Source of the DNA: Sipunculus nudus
Taxonomy: Eukaryota; Annelida; Sipuncula; Golfingiida; Sipunculidae
Direction: 5' to 3'
NCBI GenBank assembly: GCA_026874595.1
Contig: CM049321.1
Span: forward strand, 47,957,797 to 48,021,796
Length of the DNA stretch: 64,000 nucleotides
The notes beneath the pieces are model-generated. The model searched no databases. It saw only the letters and a list, made by a program, of their open reading frames with translations, and was not told the DNA's origin. Each line of letters opens with the position of its first letter. Within the stretch, counting starts at the first letter, position 1. Position numbers and translations under genes: made by a program. Shown one piece after another: positions 12,740 through 24,483 of the stretch.

Positions 12740-13750
12740 CTTAATTTACGGACATGTAAACCACCATACTTAAAATATTTTGGAAGAGATGCCTTCATAC
12801 AACTAACAGTACTTTGTTTTACCAGGTATTTCTCTATATTTGATTTTTATAAAAGTAAACTTTATATAGTTTCGATATATTTTGGCAAATGTTATGAAAA
12901 ATCAATATACATGTAAGTATGATATGCAATTAATATCGAGATTTAAGTTCAATACTTGAAAAATCGCATTTTTTATTTTATATACATTTTTTATATAAAA
13001 ATTCAAATAAAAGCATAATTTAAACATTTTATGGATACTTTTAAAGAACGGACAAGGTTCTTTAAAAACATAAAAGTGCATGACTCCAGGTTAATTGTTC
13101 AAAAACTTGTAGCCATTTTTGTGTTTGTCTCACTCACAAAATTAAAACACTTGATGTTCGTTTTATTGAAACATTGTTATCATTAAATGCTTCATATTAT
13201 TGCTAAAGATTGGAATCTCACTCACAAATTGACCATTCGTTCATAAAAAAGGTTTAAAGATACTTGTGGACAGACGATTCCAACGCATCTAGCACCATCT
13301 CTTAAAATATCCAAGAATAACATCTTCAACAGATAATAATAAAATCCATGCAATAATCATTGAAAAATCATATGAATTTAACTTGAAATAGAGCATGAAA
13401 GAGGAAATTTCACATCTGATTATTTTGCCAAATTTTGTTAAAACTTTGAATAATGACCAGAAAATGGGTATGGCGGATGAATTTTGTTTCAAGAGTCAGA
13501 CAAATAACTGCAGAGTTATAAATATCAGTTAAATGTAAAATGTGAATCTCTACATAAATCGGAAGTGCTCACTACAAAAATATTAATTATAGGTGGCTCA
13601 CGTACAAAAGATAAATTTATCTAAAATGGATAAGCATACCAAATTTTAAAGAAATGAATGGATAAATAATTAAAAAATGGAATTCCTGATGAACTTCAAA
13701 TGAAAACATTATTGTGAAATTTTGGCAAATTTTGTTCCAATTTGATGATT
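12740..13750. repeat. Old paralogue of 32,560-33,060 and 42,740-43,240
   Basis: The word ttttggaagagatgcctt and following AT-rich text recur in both copies of the 10 kb duplication, as does the region around aatgaattcc/cttcaaatgaaaa. Here this block lies downstream of the one matching 33.2-33.7 kb, whereas near 33 kb the order is reversed, so the locus has been shuffled. Confidence 0.65.
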
Positions 13751-13879
13751 GATAACAGGAATGTATATGTATAATATATTTATTACTTCAATTTATGACT
13801 CTCTAATCAATTTTGGTGCAGCAAGGATTAAGACGCAGATGGGACTGGCTGTCAAGGTGTTTACAATCACATAGCTCAT

Positions 13880-14115
13880 AGATTATAGGTCATTATTACT
13901 TAATTAAGCGGTCCCTTCCAGATTTACCAGGACTTGTTTGGATGCATGATCAACTTGGTTTTTTAATTGCACACACTGTGGCTTAAACTCGTCTCCTTAT
14001 ATGTCAGTTCTTAAGTAAACCATATGGCGTGTTCTATGCCAGTATGACTTTGCTTATTTTAATATGAACGTTCTTGATAATTTATACTATTGATGAGCCA
14101 TATTTATATATAAAT

Positions 14116-14164
<49 letters not shown>
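13880..14164. repeat. Diverged repeat copy 2 and (TA)n run
   Basis: Matches 10,560-10,830 and ends in about 47 bp of TA dinucleotides (14,118-14,164). Confidence 0.65.
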
Positions 14165-14165
<1 letters not shown>

Positions 14166-14279
14166 CGAATACTTGTTACCATTATCAGCTATAGTCAAAA
14201 CTACGTGTTTCCATTTGATAAAATTTCTTGGTATTTCGGTGAACTCTGTGGTTGTGATGGGTGCAATTCAATAACAGAA

Positions 14280-15840
14280 GGAAGATTTCAAGAACGATTT
14301 TATTGAAATATAGATTCATTTTTTTCCTGAGTTACAATTGCATAATGAATATCGACGAAAGTTCAAGCCTTCCTATCTCCCATCTCTTCCTCTCTCTGCC
14401 TCTCACACACACACACACACACAGCCGACCCTTGGTGTAACCATCGAGTTTTTGGACCCTGACATGACTCACGGCCTACCGTAATCAACCAGCAGGTGCA
14501 CGGCCTCCATTTACGACCAGACCTTACAGATTATCCAAGATACACAAACTTCACAGAGAGGACAGTGTAGTGTATTTTTGCAACATGTGTGTGCGTGCAT
14601 TCACATGTCTTCATCATCTTTTTGAAACCATTTAAGTGTAATCTTCACATAGAATACCCCGGATGATACGTACAACGACGGCTTGTCCTGTATTATTCTT
14701 CTATTAACAGATGGGACATCCAAAAACACCATGGTTTCATTCATTACTTCCTTGAAATACGGATTACTTAATTATCAACCCGCGCCTCCCCATTCAGACC
14801 AGTTTCCATCCTCCGCTAGTTGACAGAAGTGGAGACAAACATGTTGTCATTGTCATCAAAGCTGCTATATGTTTGTTTAATTATGCTGGGGTATTGTGTA
14901 GGTTGTAGACACGTGTCTATGTGCTTACGTGCCTGCATGTGTGCTTGTGTGGGAGGGGGTAACATGTTGTATCCATCCATTTCTCAAATACATTATGTAA
15001 GTTACAGAGTGTTCATTTTTTGGACAAAATTTCTAAGTCAGAGGGCACACATACGGACACTAACACGTATTCGAGTTTTTTCCTTTCATTTGGATGCAAA
15101 AGAGACACAAATACACTGAATACATTACATGTCCTGTTTATTAGATAATTCCAGAAATTAAGCAACAAAGCACCTTACATATGTTTTTAACAACCAAAAA
15201 CCATTTTTAAAAATCTCTGTGTCTTACCTTATGTTTTATATACTTTATGAACTAACCTACATGTGAACAATGAGCCAAAGGGAAAAAGAAAATAACAGCC
15301 ATTCAAATGAAGTATAACAACAAATTTAAGTGATCAAAATTCCTGTTTTTCTAGGACAAGCTAAATATACAATGTATGATAGATCTGTAGAACAAATTGC
15401 ACGGCTTTCTCTGATATTGTTCTCAAATTACAGGGGCGTCACCAGGATTAAGAAGACTGGGTGAAGATATAATGCTAATATAATTATCTTGATTTTTTTT
15501 ATATCTTGAAATACTTTACCTCAAATCTTTTACGTGGAATTTTTTAATTTTAATTTTAATTTTGTAAATACTGTTACACGAAAATAAGTCAATTTACAAT
15601 TAATAAAATATCACCTACTTCATGAACCATGTTGCTTTTCCTGTTACATTCATAGAAAGAAAATTCGAATATAAAAAATAGATTATTTAGTTACCAAATT
15701 CATACTGTGCCTTTGAACACATCCTTATATAAAGTGCCAATAATGTTATATCTGCGATAAAGACAATTTAAACATAAGTCGTAATAATCCCAGGGATGGG
15801 GCTATAGCAGCCTTGATCACCCCCCCCCCCCCCGGGGGAT
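14280..15840. repeat. 3' flank of gene A, shared with copies B and C
   Basis: From the CA microsatellite near 14,404 onward this matches 35,500-37,020 and 45,630-47,160, with landmarks such as agccgacc and ttggtgtaac, atgcaaaagagacacaaata, and caaattgcacgg followed by ttctctga. It is the sequence 3' of the last exon in all three blocks, so the duplicated unit included the gene and its downstream flank. A poly-C run sits at about 15,820-15,835. No other gene is seen. Confidence 0.8.
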
Positions 15841-15851
15841 CTTTCCTTGAA

Positions 15852-18800
15852 TTATCCAGTATGTCTTAAATACCCAACACGTCTTCCACCTCCACCACGT
15901 CTTCCACCTCCACCACGTCTTCCACCTCCATCACGTCTTTCACCTCCTTCATCTCTTTCACCTCCATCATCTCTTTCATCTCCATCACGTCTTTCATCTC
16001 CATCACGTCTTTCACCTTCATCACGTCTTTCACCTCCACCACGTCTTTCACCTCCACCACGTTTTCCACCTGCACCGCGTTTTCCATCGCCGTGACCTTC
16101 TCCGTGTCCTTTTCTGCAATTCTCTAAGTCCACATCCTCGCAGTTGAACGTGACAGGCGGGAGGTCGCCAGTCACATCCTCACATGTTGTGTCATGGAAT
16201 GAAGCTGTGTACTGTTTGGTCATCTAGAAAATCACATGATAGAGGTCATTTTTACCAAGTTGTTGATTGTAACGCATTGTTTTAGCGGGGACTGATCAAG
16301 AGTTTTTGCAATGGAGGGGTTTATGCTTAGAACTAAAGAAAAATTCTTTAAGGCCCACAGTACAAGAAAAGAGGAATAAGCAAGTTTTTTTTTCCTAATA
16401 GGAAATGCATACATGTATACGTGTAAGGGAAAGGATAAATTAATATATTATATATATTACAACGATAGAAACGATTCATTTAAAGGCTACAGTACAAGAA
16501 GAGAGCAGTAAGCTTTAAATACGAGAAATTTAATGCAATTTCCTCAAAAATGGGTTATATACCTAAACCACCCCTGTTTCCGCTCCTGTCTTATTAACAT
16601 GGTCTTAATTAAGCCAGTTAAGAAGTCATGATCGTTTTATATACAGACAGGTATGACGAGGGTGTGTCCTCAATGATTTTATGGACTCAACTGGGAAACA
16701 AAATATGAAAAGTTGTCACTAGAAAAGAAACAAGTTCGTATTCCCAAAAAAAATGCATACATTTATAAGTGTAAGGAGAAAAGATAAATTAATGGATATA
16801 GTGTATATAGTTTTATTTTTACCGAAGATGTGGGCACCAAGTTACTATTAGCGCCCAGTTTAATGATGACACGGAGTATTGCAAGTGCGATATACCATAT
16901 GCCAATTAAATCTGAAAGACACTTTGACAAAGATAACCCTGACGAAAATCGATACATTTATATAGCTTACAGAGATTAATATTATTATCAATGGCTATTA
17001 CAAGAATGACCGCAGAGCCCTGGCTGCATGACAAAACAGGTTAATTGTACAGTCTTCCATGTCACCATATTTTCCGAGAACTGTTAATCAAACCCGGATG
17101 ATCGATAACAGTTGTCAGCATATGACCCCTTTAGGACATCGTGCCCGACAGTTCAAGACAAAAAACAATCATTTCCCAGGCGTTGCCGCAGAGGGGTTTG
17201 GTGACAAAAGTTGACTGGTACCATCGTCAATTATGATATAGATATTAGAAGGACATTTTTATTATTATTAGCTTCTCCCACCCGTTCAGTATTTTGTACT
17301 TGTAGTACCGTTTTGTTTCTTACAATTGCGACAAATGGTGCATTAATATAGTAAAGACTAGCTAAGTATAATATGCATAAAGAAATTTGTAAATTTATAT
17401 GCAAAAAAACTTATTTCAAGTCTACTTACTTCATATTTTATTAGTAGAAATTTTTTTCTCTTGATGCACTATGGACAACTGAACATTTTGTAATAACTCA
17501 CCCTCTGAGTTCCAGGAAACGTAAAGTTGGCCTAAAGTCCTGATTCTGAGTAACAAACTACTTTTTGCCTTGATAGTCACTTATTGCCGACAGGTGGTGC
17601 TGGAATAACCCCTTTGGAAATAATTTGAGATATCTTATGACTTTTGGAGAAATAAAGTTAAAGACTTCCTATCATTTCTGACAATTCAAGAGGAAAAACG
17701 TGTATATATCCAACGTGTGACCACAGAGGAGTTCCGCGACAAAAATCCAGTGCTACCAACGTCAATTATGATTTAGATTATAATAATAATAATGATAATA
17801 ATAATAATAATTATTATTATTATTATTATTATTATTATTTATATGTTATTATTCATTATTATTATTGTTTAAATTGTCCATATGAATATTACAACATCTA
17901 TACCGTGTTAACAATAAGATTTATAATCTGGATATTGTGTCTTTTCTAACAAAAGAATACTGTATATATACGTACCATAAGAGTTTCAGTGCTGTTTTCC
18001 TGGCAACATATCATTTGCGTGATTTTTTCTTTTTTCTCATCGTCGAGGCTTTCTTCCATCTTGTTTCTTTTCTCCTCACAGGCGGCCTGGCAATCATCTC
18101 CCATCGCCGCACACGTGGTGTTGATCGGGAATCCCCGTCGAAAGCGGTCACCACACTTGCACCTTTAAAAAATATATAGTAGGTTTGTCTTTTTTTAGGA
18201 ATATAAAAAGGTTTCTTTCTATATGAATAAAATATGGAATGATCCCCTTGCTTTGTCTAGTGAAATGAACAACAGGCCAGGGGCTACAACAGGAAGATAT
18301 AACATGTACAATTTTTATTTTTATAGTTTGGGACATGACCAAATATTATCCAAGGCGGTCTAGAGTGGAGCGAGTCGGAACGAGCGAAAAACAATCAGCC
18401 CATCATGCCGATTCACATAAGAAATTTTGAATTTATAAGCTTTATCCTACTTCCATTAAATACATATAAAACCTGAGATTGTCTCTTTCTCTTTGTCTGA
18501 TTCTTTTAAATATGTCTTTAATCCAAATGTTTCTGATTTCATAAATTCAGTCAGACGATATGTATGTAGCCAAAAGCATTAACATGTGTTGAAATAATTC
18601 TCATTTATGCTTAAATGTTTGACTGAATGCCGACCACTGGATTGTGTTTCAGTTTAACACAATAATGAACTTTTCATGAATTTTAAATATTATATGTGTG
18701 TACAATGTTGTTTTCATAACTCTTCAGCGGAACCTAATATGTATGTAGAGTGTTACTTTTATTGCTCATCAATGCCATTCAGTGTCCATATCCATATTTT

Positions 18801-18966
18801 TGTTTTGACATTAAGTTGTTAGTTATTCTTCAGTATTACAATATTCATCGGTAACTTACCTGAATCCCGTTCGCTGCCTTCCTTCCTTTTCACGCCATGG
18901 TCCTCCTTCAGTACACAGGACAAGGACAGCCAAGATGGCCAAAAAACATAACACAAATCTGCTCAT
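15852..18966 (-). CDS. Gene A: secreted ten-cysteine protein, three exons, expanded tail
   Basis: Three exons join in phase. Exon 1 (18,966-18,860) encodes a signal peptide rich in L/A/V (MSRFVLCFLAILAVLVL...) and ends AG|gtaag. Exon 2 (18,162-17,976, 187 nt) encodes CKCGDRFRRGFPINTTC, then GDDCQAACEEKRNKM, a charged helix-like stretch and MICC, ending ATG|gtacg. Exon 3 (16,223-15,852) follows a tttctag acceptor and encodes MTKQYTASFHDTTCEDVTGD, PVTFNCEDVDLENCRK, then about 80 residues of hexapeptides built from G, R, E and D. Total 221 residues. Ten cysteines of the mature part are shared with copies C and D, as is at least one N-glycosylation sequon. The family is not recognised; secretion is inferred from the signal peptide. 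The exact shared exon lengths and phases in three copies make the gene model strong although no transcript evidence is available. Confidence 0.85.
15879..16090 (-). repeat. In-frame 18 bp coding minisatellite in exon 3 of gene A
   Basis: Nearly twelve 18 bp units (consensus on plus strand cgtcttccacctccacca) encode hexapeptides such as GGGGRR, GGGERR, DGDERR and EGGERR. Because 18 is divisible by three, unit gain or loss keeps the frame. Copies B and C have only a short RGGNHNWNG tail at the same place and D has a non-repetitive G/K-rich tail. Confidence 0.9.
17779..17867. repeat. (AAT/ATT)n microsatellite in intron 2 of gene A
   Basis: AAT units switch to ATT units, giving a potential foldback. 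Equivalent ATT tracts lie at the same intron position in copies C and D. Confidence 0.9.
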
Positions 18967-19510
18967 CGTATCTTCTATCCTATAGAAAATATTAAAACGA
19001 AGGCCTTCTAACCGGCTCGTTTCTTCTTAAGAAAACCAAAAAAATGCATACTTCATAATATCCTCTGTCTAAAATAAAGGAAAAAAATACTGACCCGATC
19101 ATCGTTTCTTCTGTCTTGAATATCAGGGATGACGTGGAGACCTGTCGGTTTTCAGGAACTACCAGGGCTTAAGCTTTCTGTGACTTTGTCACAGAAAATT
19201 GTGCCTGATACAAATGTATGGGTACTTACCCTGACCCTTGGAAGACAGCAATTTTATCAAAGTAAGGCAAGATTCAAATTGGAGAAACCGACGGTTCTCA
19301 ACCTATATGCCTAAATAAAACAATAAATCATAGACCTCGTAGTCTCCTCTGTCCTTAATAAAACAATAAATCACAGACCTCATAGTCTCATCTGTCCTAA
19401 ATAAAACAAGAAAACATAGATCTCATAGTCTCCTCTGTTTTTGACATAAAAAGTCTCCTTTGTCTTAAATAAATAACAAAACACAGACCCAGACTCTTCT
19501 ATCATCCTAC
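18967..19510 (-). repeat. ~43 bp minisatellite upstream of gene A exon 1
   Basis: On the plus strand diverged units contain tcatagtctcctctgtccta followed by aataaaacaataaa. Read on the minus strand each unit looks like an intron end plus exon start, TTTAGGACAGAGGAGACTATG, closely matching the real start of exon 1 (TAGGATAGAAGATACGATGAG). The array therefore seems to be built from reiterated copies of the acceptor/leader/ATG region. A similar array precedes exon 1 of gene D. Confidence 0.7.
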
Positions 19511-19850
19511 AAAAATTACCAATTTTTAGGCTCTTCTGATTGAAATCTAGGCAAAGCCAGATTAATTATTATAAATTAAAGATATTCGTATGGAAAGATG
19601 ATTGTCTTTTTTGTATCAGGTTACCCATATCCAAGCTCTATAGGACTCTTGATACCCTGTAAAGAAGACTATTTAATCTACTCTTTTGAGAGAAAACTTA
19701 TCGCCTTTAATAATACAAAATTGTTTTTAGGATTGTTGTTGTATTTGTGTAAACATATTAATTTTATTTCTACATAGAGGATACCGCAAAAGAATACTTT
19801 TTCATTTGAATACTTTTGTAATATCAGACTGCTTTAAATTTTTACCAGCA
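19510..19850. repeat. Upstream flank of gene A, shared with 55,500-55,570 and 63,615-63,890
   Basis: Words such as ttacccatatccaagctct and gaagactatttaatc recur at 63.67 kb, beyond the LINE cluster. This shows that the gene D block once continued directly from 55.57 to 63.6 kb before the LINE insertions. Confidence 0.75.
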
Positions 19851-22800
19851 CGTCTTCTTGTCCTTGAGCGTTAATTCACATTAATTATAGCGGTCATAAC
19901 ATACAATTGCGGTTCAAAACATTAGGCGTTAACACTGAACAAAATTGTAATTGTCTCATCTAGTTGCAATACTGCTGGCCCTACTGCTTGTGGTCGCTGG
20001 TATTGAAGGTAATGCGGGGCCGACGCCTTCACCGGGCTCTACATAACCAAACAGAAACAAAACTGTCGCACAAAGCCCAGTACAAGGTACTACAAATAAA
20101 CTGCCACCAGGAGATACTTTGAGAAAAAGGACACTACTAGAGGTTTAAAAAAATCAAGAATACCAAGAGATGAACCAAATGATACAATGAGTGAAACAAT
20201 AATTGGAAACATTACGAAATGACATGAAGAATTGAAACAGTAATATAAGAATTTAAAGCAGAAGACTGACAAATTGGAGGAACACAGTAAACGAGACAAT
20301 TTGATATTCCAGAGAATACCGGAATCACAAAAAAATGTAAGGGAAAAGATTGTGAGAGTAAGGTGAGAACGGTAGTTCGAGAGAAAGTTGTATTGTCGGC
20401 GGAGACATAGATATTGGTATTGAGCGTGCCCATCGGCTTCCGTCCAGAAGTTCGGGTAAACCCAGACCTGTAATTGTGCGTTTACAATGTTCAATGATCG
20501 TGACCAAGTGCTTGACAATTCTGGGATTAATCTCGAAGGATCAAGTGTGTGAATACAAAAGGACTTTGCCCAGCATATGCGGGAAACGATGCGCAAACTT
20601 GGCCAACACCTCGATCATGCTAAAAAAACAGAAATTACGCGATGTTGCGTTACAACAAACTACAGATTGAAAACGTAATTTACAGGTGGGACAAAGACGA
20701 AGCGTTTCGCAGAAATCCGTATTGCCAGGAACAGGCGAGTTACCTCCGACAACTAGGGGAGAGGCCGCAGCACAATTTGCAGTAGTCTTGCCCTTGCGCA
20801 CTCATTGGAGGGGAAAAGCATTAGTAAAGGTCTTTGGTGTAAGAATTAATATGGAAAACGAGTTAAATGAAATGATTACATTAGTGTGTTGGAATGTACA
20901 GGGACTCGAAGGCTTGATGAGAGAAAGAAAAATCTTAGAGTTCATGTTCAAATGTATCAAGTGTGCTATATTTACTTGTCACCTCATTTGAGACTGTGGC
21001 GCCAGGTTACTCTGAACTTGATCCGTTCACTTGAGTTATTTACAACAAAACGAAAGAGATCACTCCTACCTGAAGCCTTTCATGCACCACAACACGCACA
21101 TGGTCATTGTGTTTATAAAGCAGAGCACCAACAGCAATATGTTAGTATTTTACAAAATGTTACCACTGCATTCTCTTTCGAACATTTTGTTAAATATTGG
21201 ATTTTAACGTAAAAAACACAATAGAAGTTTTGAAAAATACTAACTGATTCAGCCAATATTAGGAATAAAGGGGAAAACAAACGAGATGAAACCGGTTTGG
21301 TGGGAAAAGAAGTGTGTTATTACTAAAAGCCACAAGTATTGTATGCTGAATACATACAGGCGCGTGAATTCTGAAAATTTATCGACTGAAATTTTTTATG
21401 CTTATAGACACTTTAAATATATAATTAGTCAAAAGAAAATGTAACAAAAAGATTTAAATAAAGTTAAACTTCTAAAGTCTAAAAATAATCCTAAAAAAAA
21501 TCCTGCACATGATCAGAGTTTTTACATTTAATGAGACAGGACAGTGTGATATTAATGCAGCTGACTTATTCAGACAATTTGAAGGACTGCTTAATAAACC
21601 TCAAAACAACACAGAATGGAACGAAAATATAATAGAAAAGGCTATTCGCGATCACGATGCATTCTGTTTTAAGTGTATAAGAGACCAACCTATAAACCTA
21701 AATTATGAGATTACTGATCAAGGAGTGCACAAAGCAATCAATGAAATGCCTGCTGGAAATCCTTAGGCTATGATAGTATTCCAATCGAATACATAAAAAC
21801 CGCACGCAATGTACTGGTTCCGTATTTAACTTAACTGTATAACAAAATATTAACAGACCGTAAATACCGAAGAAAATGGAGAGGAGCCATTATTTATCCG
21901 ATACATAAAATGGGTCAAACAGACAGTCCTAAGAACTACAGAGGCCTTTCCTGTGTGTAAAATATTATGTAAGAGATTGACGCGATGGGCAGAGGACAAT
22001 AAACCAGGTTACAGTATTGCTGATAGCGCTTTTTTTAACAAATTGCTCCAAAATTCTGAAATGAACGAATGGGATGACTTTGTTGTTAGCTCGTCAAATA
22101 TTCGACAGCGTTTGACTCTGGGCAACATTCTTTATTATTTCATAAATTAATTTAATATAAGATTCATGGAAATAAATAATCGGTTATAAGAAGAATGTAT
22201 CTTGAACTTAAAGCCTGTGTACAAACTTCAGATGGGTTAACTGAATAGTTTAACTGAAGGAAGGGAACTGGACAAGGGTGTATATTGAGTCCAATATTGT
22301 TTAATATATTTCTTAATCATTTGTATGAGATGATTAAAGCAAGAAATTTTCGTAGAATATCATCAAAATTAAATGCACCCGAGATTTCAATATAAATATA
22401 TGCGGGCGATATTACTGAACTAGCTGACACGCCTGGTAATTTGCAGAAATCAATTAATATAGTGGATTTTTTTTTGCATAATGTGGGGGATGCAGGTTAA
22501 TCTCAATAAGTCAAAAATTGTTATATTTGGAAATGAAGGTATTCTCAGGAAAGCTGAAAAATGGACATGCAAGGGTAAAGACATTAGTGTTGTTAATTAT
22601 TATAAATATTTGGGTATTACTTTCCCATCAAGACTATCATGGAAACATGAGCTCTGTCAGATTAGCCAGAATTAAAAAATAATAATATTCCCAAAGTTAA
22701 GATCTGTTATTGCAAAATATGTGCTAAGTGACTGTCCAAAATGAATGGAAATAGAAAGAAAATGAAAACTACACCGTACTGAAAGATGGTGAAATTTTTG

Positions 22801-23155
22801 TATGACTAAAGGAATAAGAAAAATAAAGGATGAATATCATATTCTGTTTGAATATCAGATTTATGAGTTTAAACAAATAGTTCATTCAGGGAAAATATTA
22901 TATAAACGACCATATAATCTGAAAAAGCTTGCTTACAAATACTGAGCTCTCCCAAATACAAGGTTTGGCAATATTTTTTAGATATGTGGCAAAAAACAAA
23001 AATTCGGAGACTATTATATAGAGTATTATTTTTTTATTGATGAATATACCCCAATTATATGGGAAGTAATATTGTATAAGTGTATATTATTAATAAATAT
23101 ATAATATATGTATATGATTCTCTAAGGGTTGGTGGCCCTATCGTTATCAGAATAA
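19850..23155 (+). mobile_element. Decayed LINE (APE-type) with ORF1, endonuclease and RT remnants
   Basis: In order: a 2A-like peptide remnant (19,966-20,031); an ORF1 region with a polar coiled-coil-like stretch, DKLEEHSKRDNLIFQRIPE and IERAHRLP...KPRPVIVRL, typical of LINE ORF1 proteins; an endonuclease start at about 20,875 (ITLVCWNVQGL); a linker with PVWWEKKC; RT pieces (TDQGVHKAINEMPAGNP, IIYPIHKMGQTDSPKNYRGL, VNLNKSKIVIF, YKYLGITF). The catalytic YADD box reads YAGD (22,399-22,410), so one metal-binding aspartate is lost. Many stops and frameshifts break it. The 3' end is placed near an aataaa word at 23,150 and is approximate. Clade not resolved (CR1/jockey-like is possible). The element sits in the upstream flank of gene A. 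Confidence 0.8.
19966..20031 (+). other. 2A-like ribosome-skipping motif, degraded
   Basis: The frame reads ILLALLLVVAGIEGNAGPTP followed by SPGST and a stop. It matches the 2A pattern of a hydrophobic run and D(V/I)ExNPGP, with the D replaced by A and the first P by A. 2A-like sequences are known near the N terminus of ORF1 in some non-LTR elements of marine invertebrates. With both changes it would probably not act. Confidence 0.6.
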
Positions 23156-23159
23156 ACTT

Positions 23160-23720
23160 TCCTTTCTTTTCAATATAATACGTGTAATACGTATTATCAA
23201 CACAAAGAGTATACAAGTTTAAACCTTGCAATTTGCACAGCTATGGTTCACACGTAATATCAACACAGAAACTATAACTTTGCGAGCGTTTAAGTATTAT
23301 TTTCATTTATATGACGAAAAAGAATACAGCTGAATTGACGCAAGGTTATATGAACAGCAGGTACCATATTAGAAAGAAATTAGAATAAAAATTAACCTGA
23401 ATAATAAACAGAGAAAGAGAGTGAGAAAAACGCGTATGGCGTTTCAAACGTCCGTAGACAGAGTGACTGGTGAATGGACTTCTTGTCTAGGGTTTCCACA
23501 ACTCTGCACAGAGTCAGGTTGGCTGTTAATTGGTTAGTTTAAATGACTTAGGTAATAATTCAAATAACTTAAGACATAAAGAATGAGGGGTCCCTGCAAC
23601 AAACAGTTAAAACCTTACTTATTTTACTCCTTTAGTGTAGAACTCGGATGTGCCGGAAACCTGATGTGTCGAAGTGTTTTGTTGGTCCCCAACTAATATT
23701 TCTATCGCTTAATTCGATGT
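23160..23720. other. Gene-free stretch, nothing recognised
   Basis: AT-rich sequence between the LINE and the pogo-like element with no open frame or repeat that could be supported. Confidence 0.5.
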
Positions 23721-23726
23721 TTGGTC

Positions 23727-24014
23727 GCGTGAATGCTTGGATAACAGCTGTGCACGGCCAGTCAGTCGTAATTGGACTGTGATGATCAGTTATACCGGTA
23801 ATTATTTAATATCGACAAGGCTCTTAATCATCAAGCGCGATGGCTCTGTCGCTCGAATCGGACCATACCGCATTAATGTTTGGATAATAGGTGTGCACGG
23901 TAAATCAATCTTACCTACGGCCGTAATGACCAGTAACATAATTAATACCGGCAAGGATTTTACTCATTAAACGCAATGGATTACATACCTGGTCCGTTGT
24001 TCACCTGTTTGACC
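23727..24014. repeat. Two tandem ~144 bp units upstream of the pogo-like frame
   Basis: Unit 1 starts near 23,727 and unit 2 near 23,871; shared words are atg-ttggataa, ggtaattatttaat versus gtaacataattaat, ataccgg and aa-cgcgatgg / aa-cgcaatgg. Their position directly 5' of the transposase frame suggests a sub-terminal or 5' UTR repeat of that element. Confidence 0.6.
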
Positions 24015-24108
24015 AATTAGGAAAATGATATCTATATCAGATTGACTCTTATTTTCCAAAGAGTACGTTATACTACTTAACTTTTATATTATTCGTATTC
24101 TGTTTGTT

Positions 24109-24464
24109 ATGTCTTCTTCGCGGTCTGGAAAGCGTAAGCTTGCTGTTTAGACCATTGAGCAGAAGTACCAAGCACTCAGTGGCTCGAGGCTGAACGTGCT
24201 GACAAGACCAAGACACAGATTGTAAAGGCCTTCAACATTCCCGCTAGCACGCAGAGCACATGGATCAAGAATGCTGAGGAGATCAATGCAGCCTCTGCTG
24301 ACCACAAGTTGCGGAAGCTGCTACAGTCGTCAGAGGGCGCTGATAACTGCTTCAGATCCCTGTCGGAAATTGAGAGCTTTGTTTCTGGCAAGGAGTGTTC
24401 TCGTTTTAAGCTAGGGATTGTTTCTGCCTTTTCAGGAATGATTAATGTGTTTGACCGAACCTGA
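24109..24464 (+). pseudogene. pogo/Tigger-type transposase, N-terminal fragment
   Basis: The frame opens MSSSRSGKRKLAV, stop, TIEQKYQAL, then shifts by one base to WLEAERADKTKTQIVKAFNI and PASTQSTWIKNAEEI. This is the CENP-B/psq helix-turn-helix found at the N terminus of pogo and Tigger transposases (pattern: KRK..T.E.K...L..LE.G..K..IA..F.IP.ST.STW.KN). It then runs SLSEIESFVSGKECSRFKLG and stops. One in-frame stop, one frameshift and the absence of any DDE catalytic domain downstream make it a dead fragment. The whole mobile element probably extends from about 23.7 kb. Confidence 0.75.
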
Positions 24465-24483
24465 TCTTAACCATATGATTATC

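Noticed and set aside
15847-16095. Plus-strand proline-rich open frame
   Set aside because: It is the antisense shadow of the hexapeptide repeat in exon 3 of gene A.
20090-20596. 168-codon minus-strand open frame
   Set aside because: Lies antisense to the LINE ORF1 region, whose plus-strand motifs are recognisable; hydrophobic, low-complexity translation without homology.
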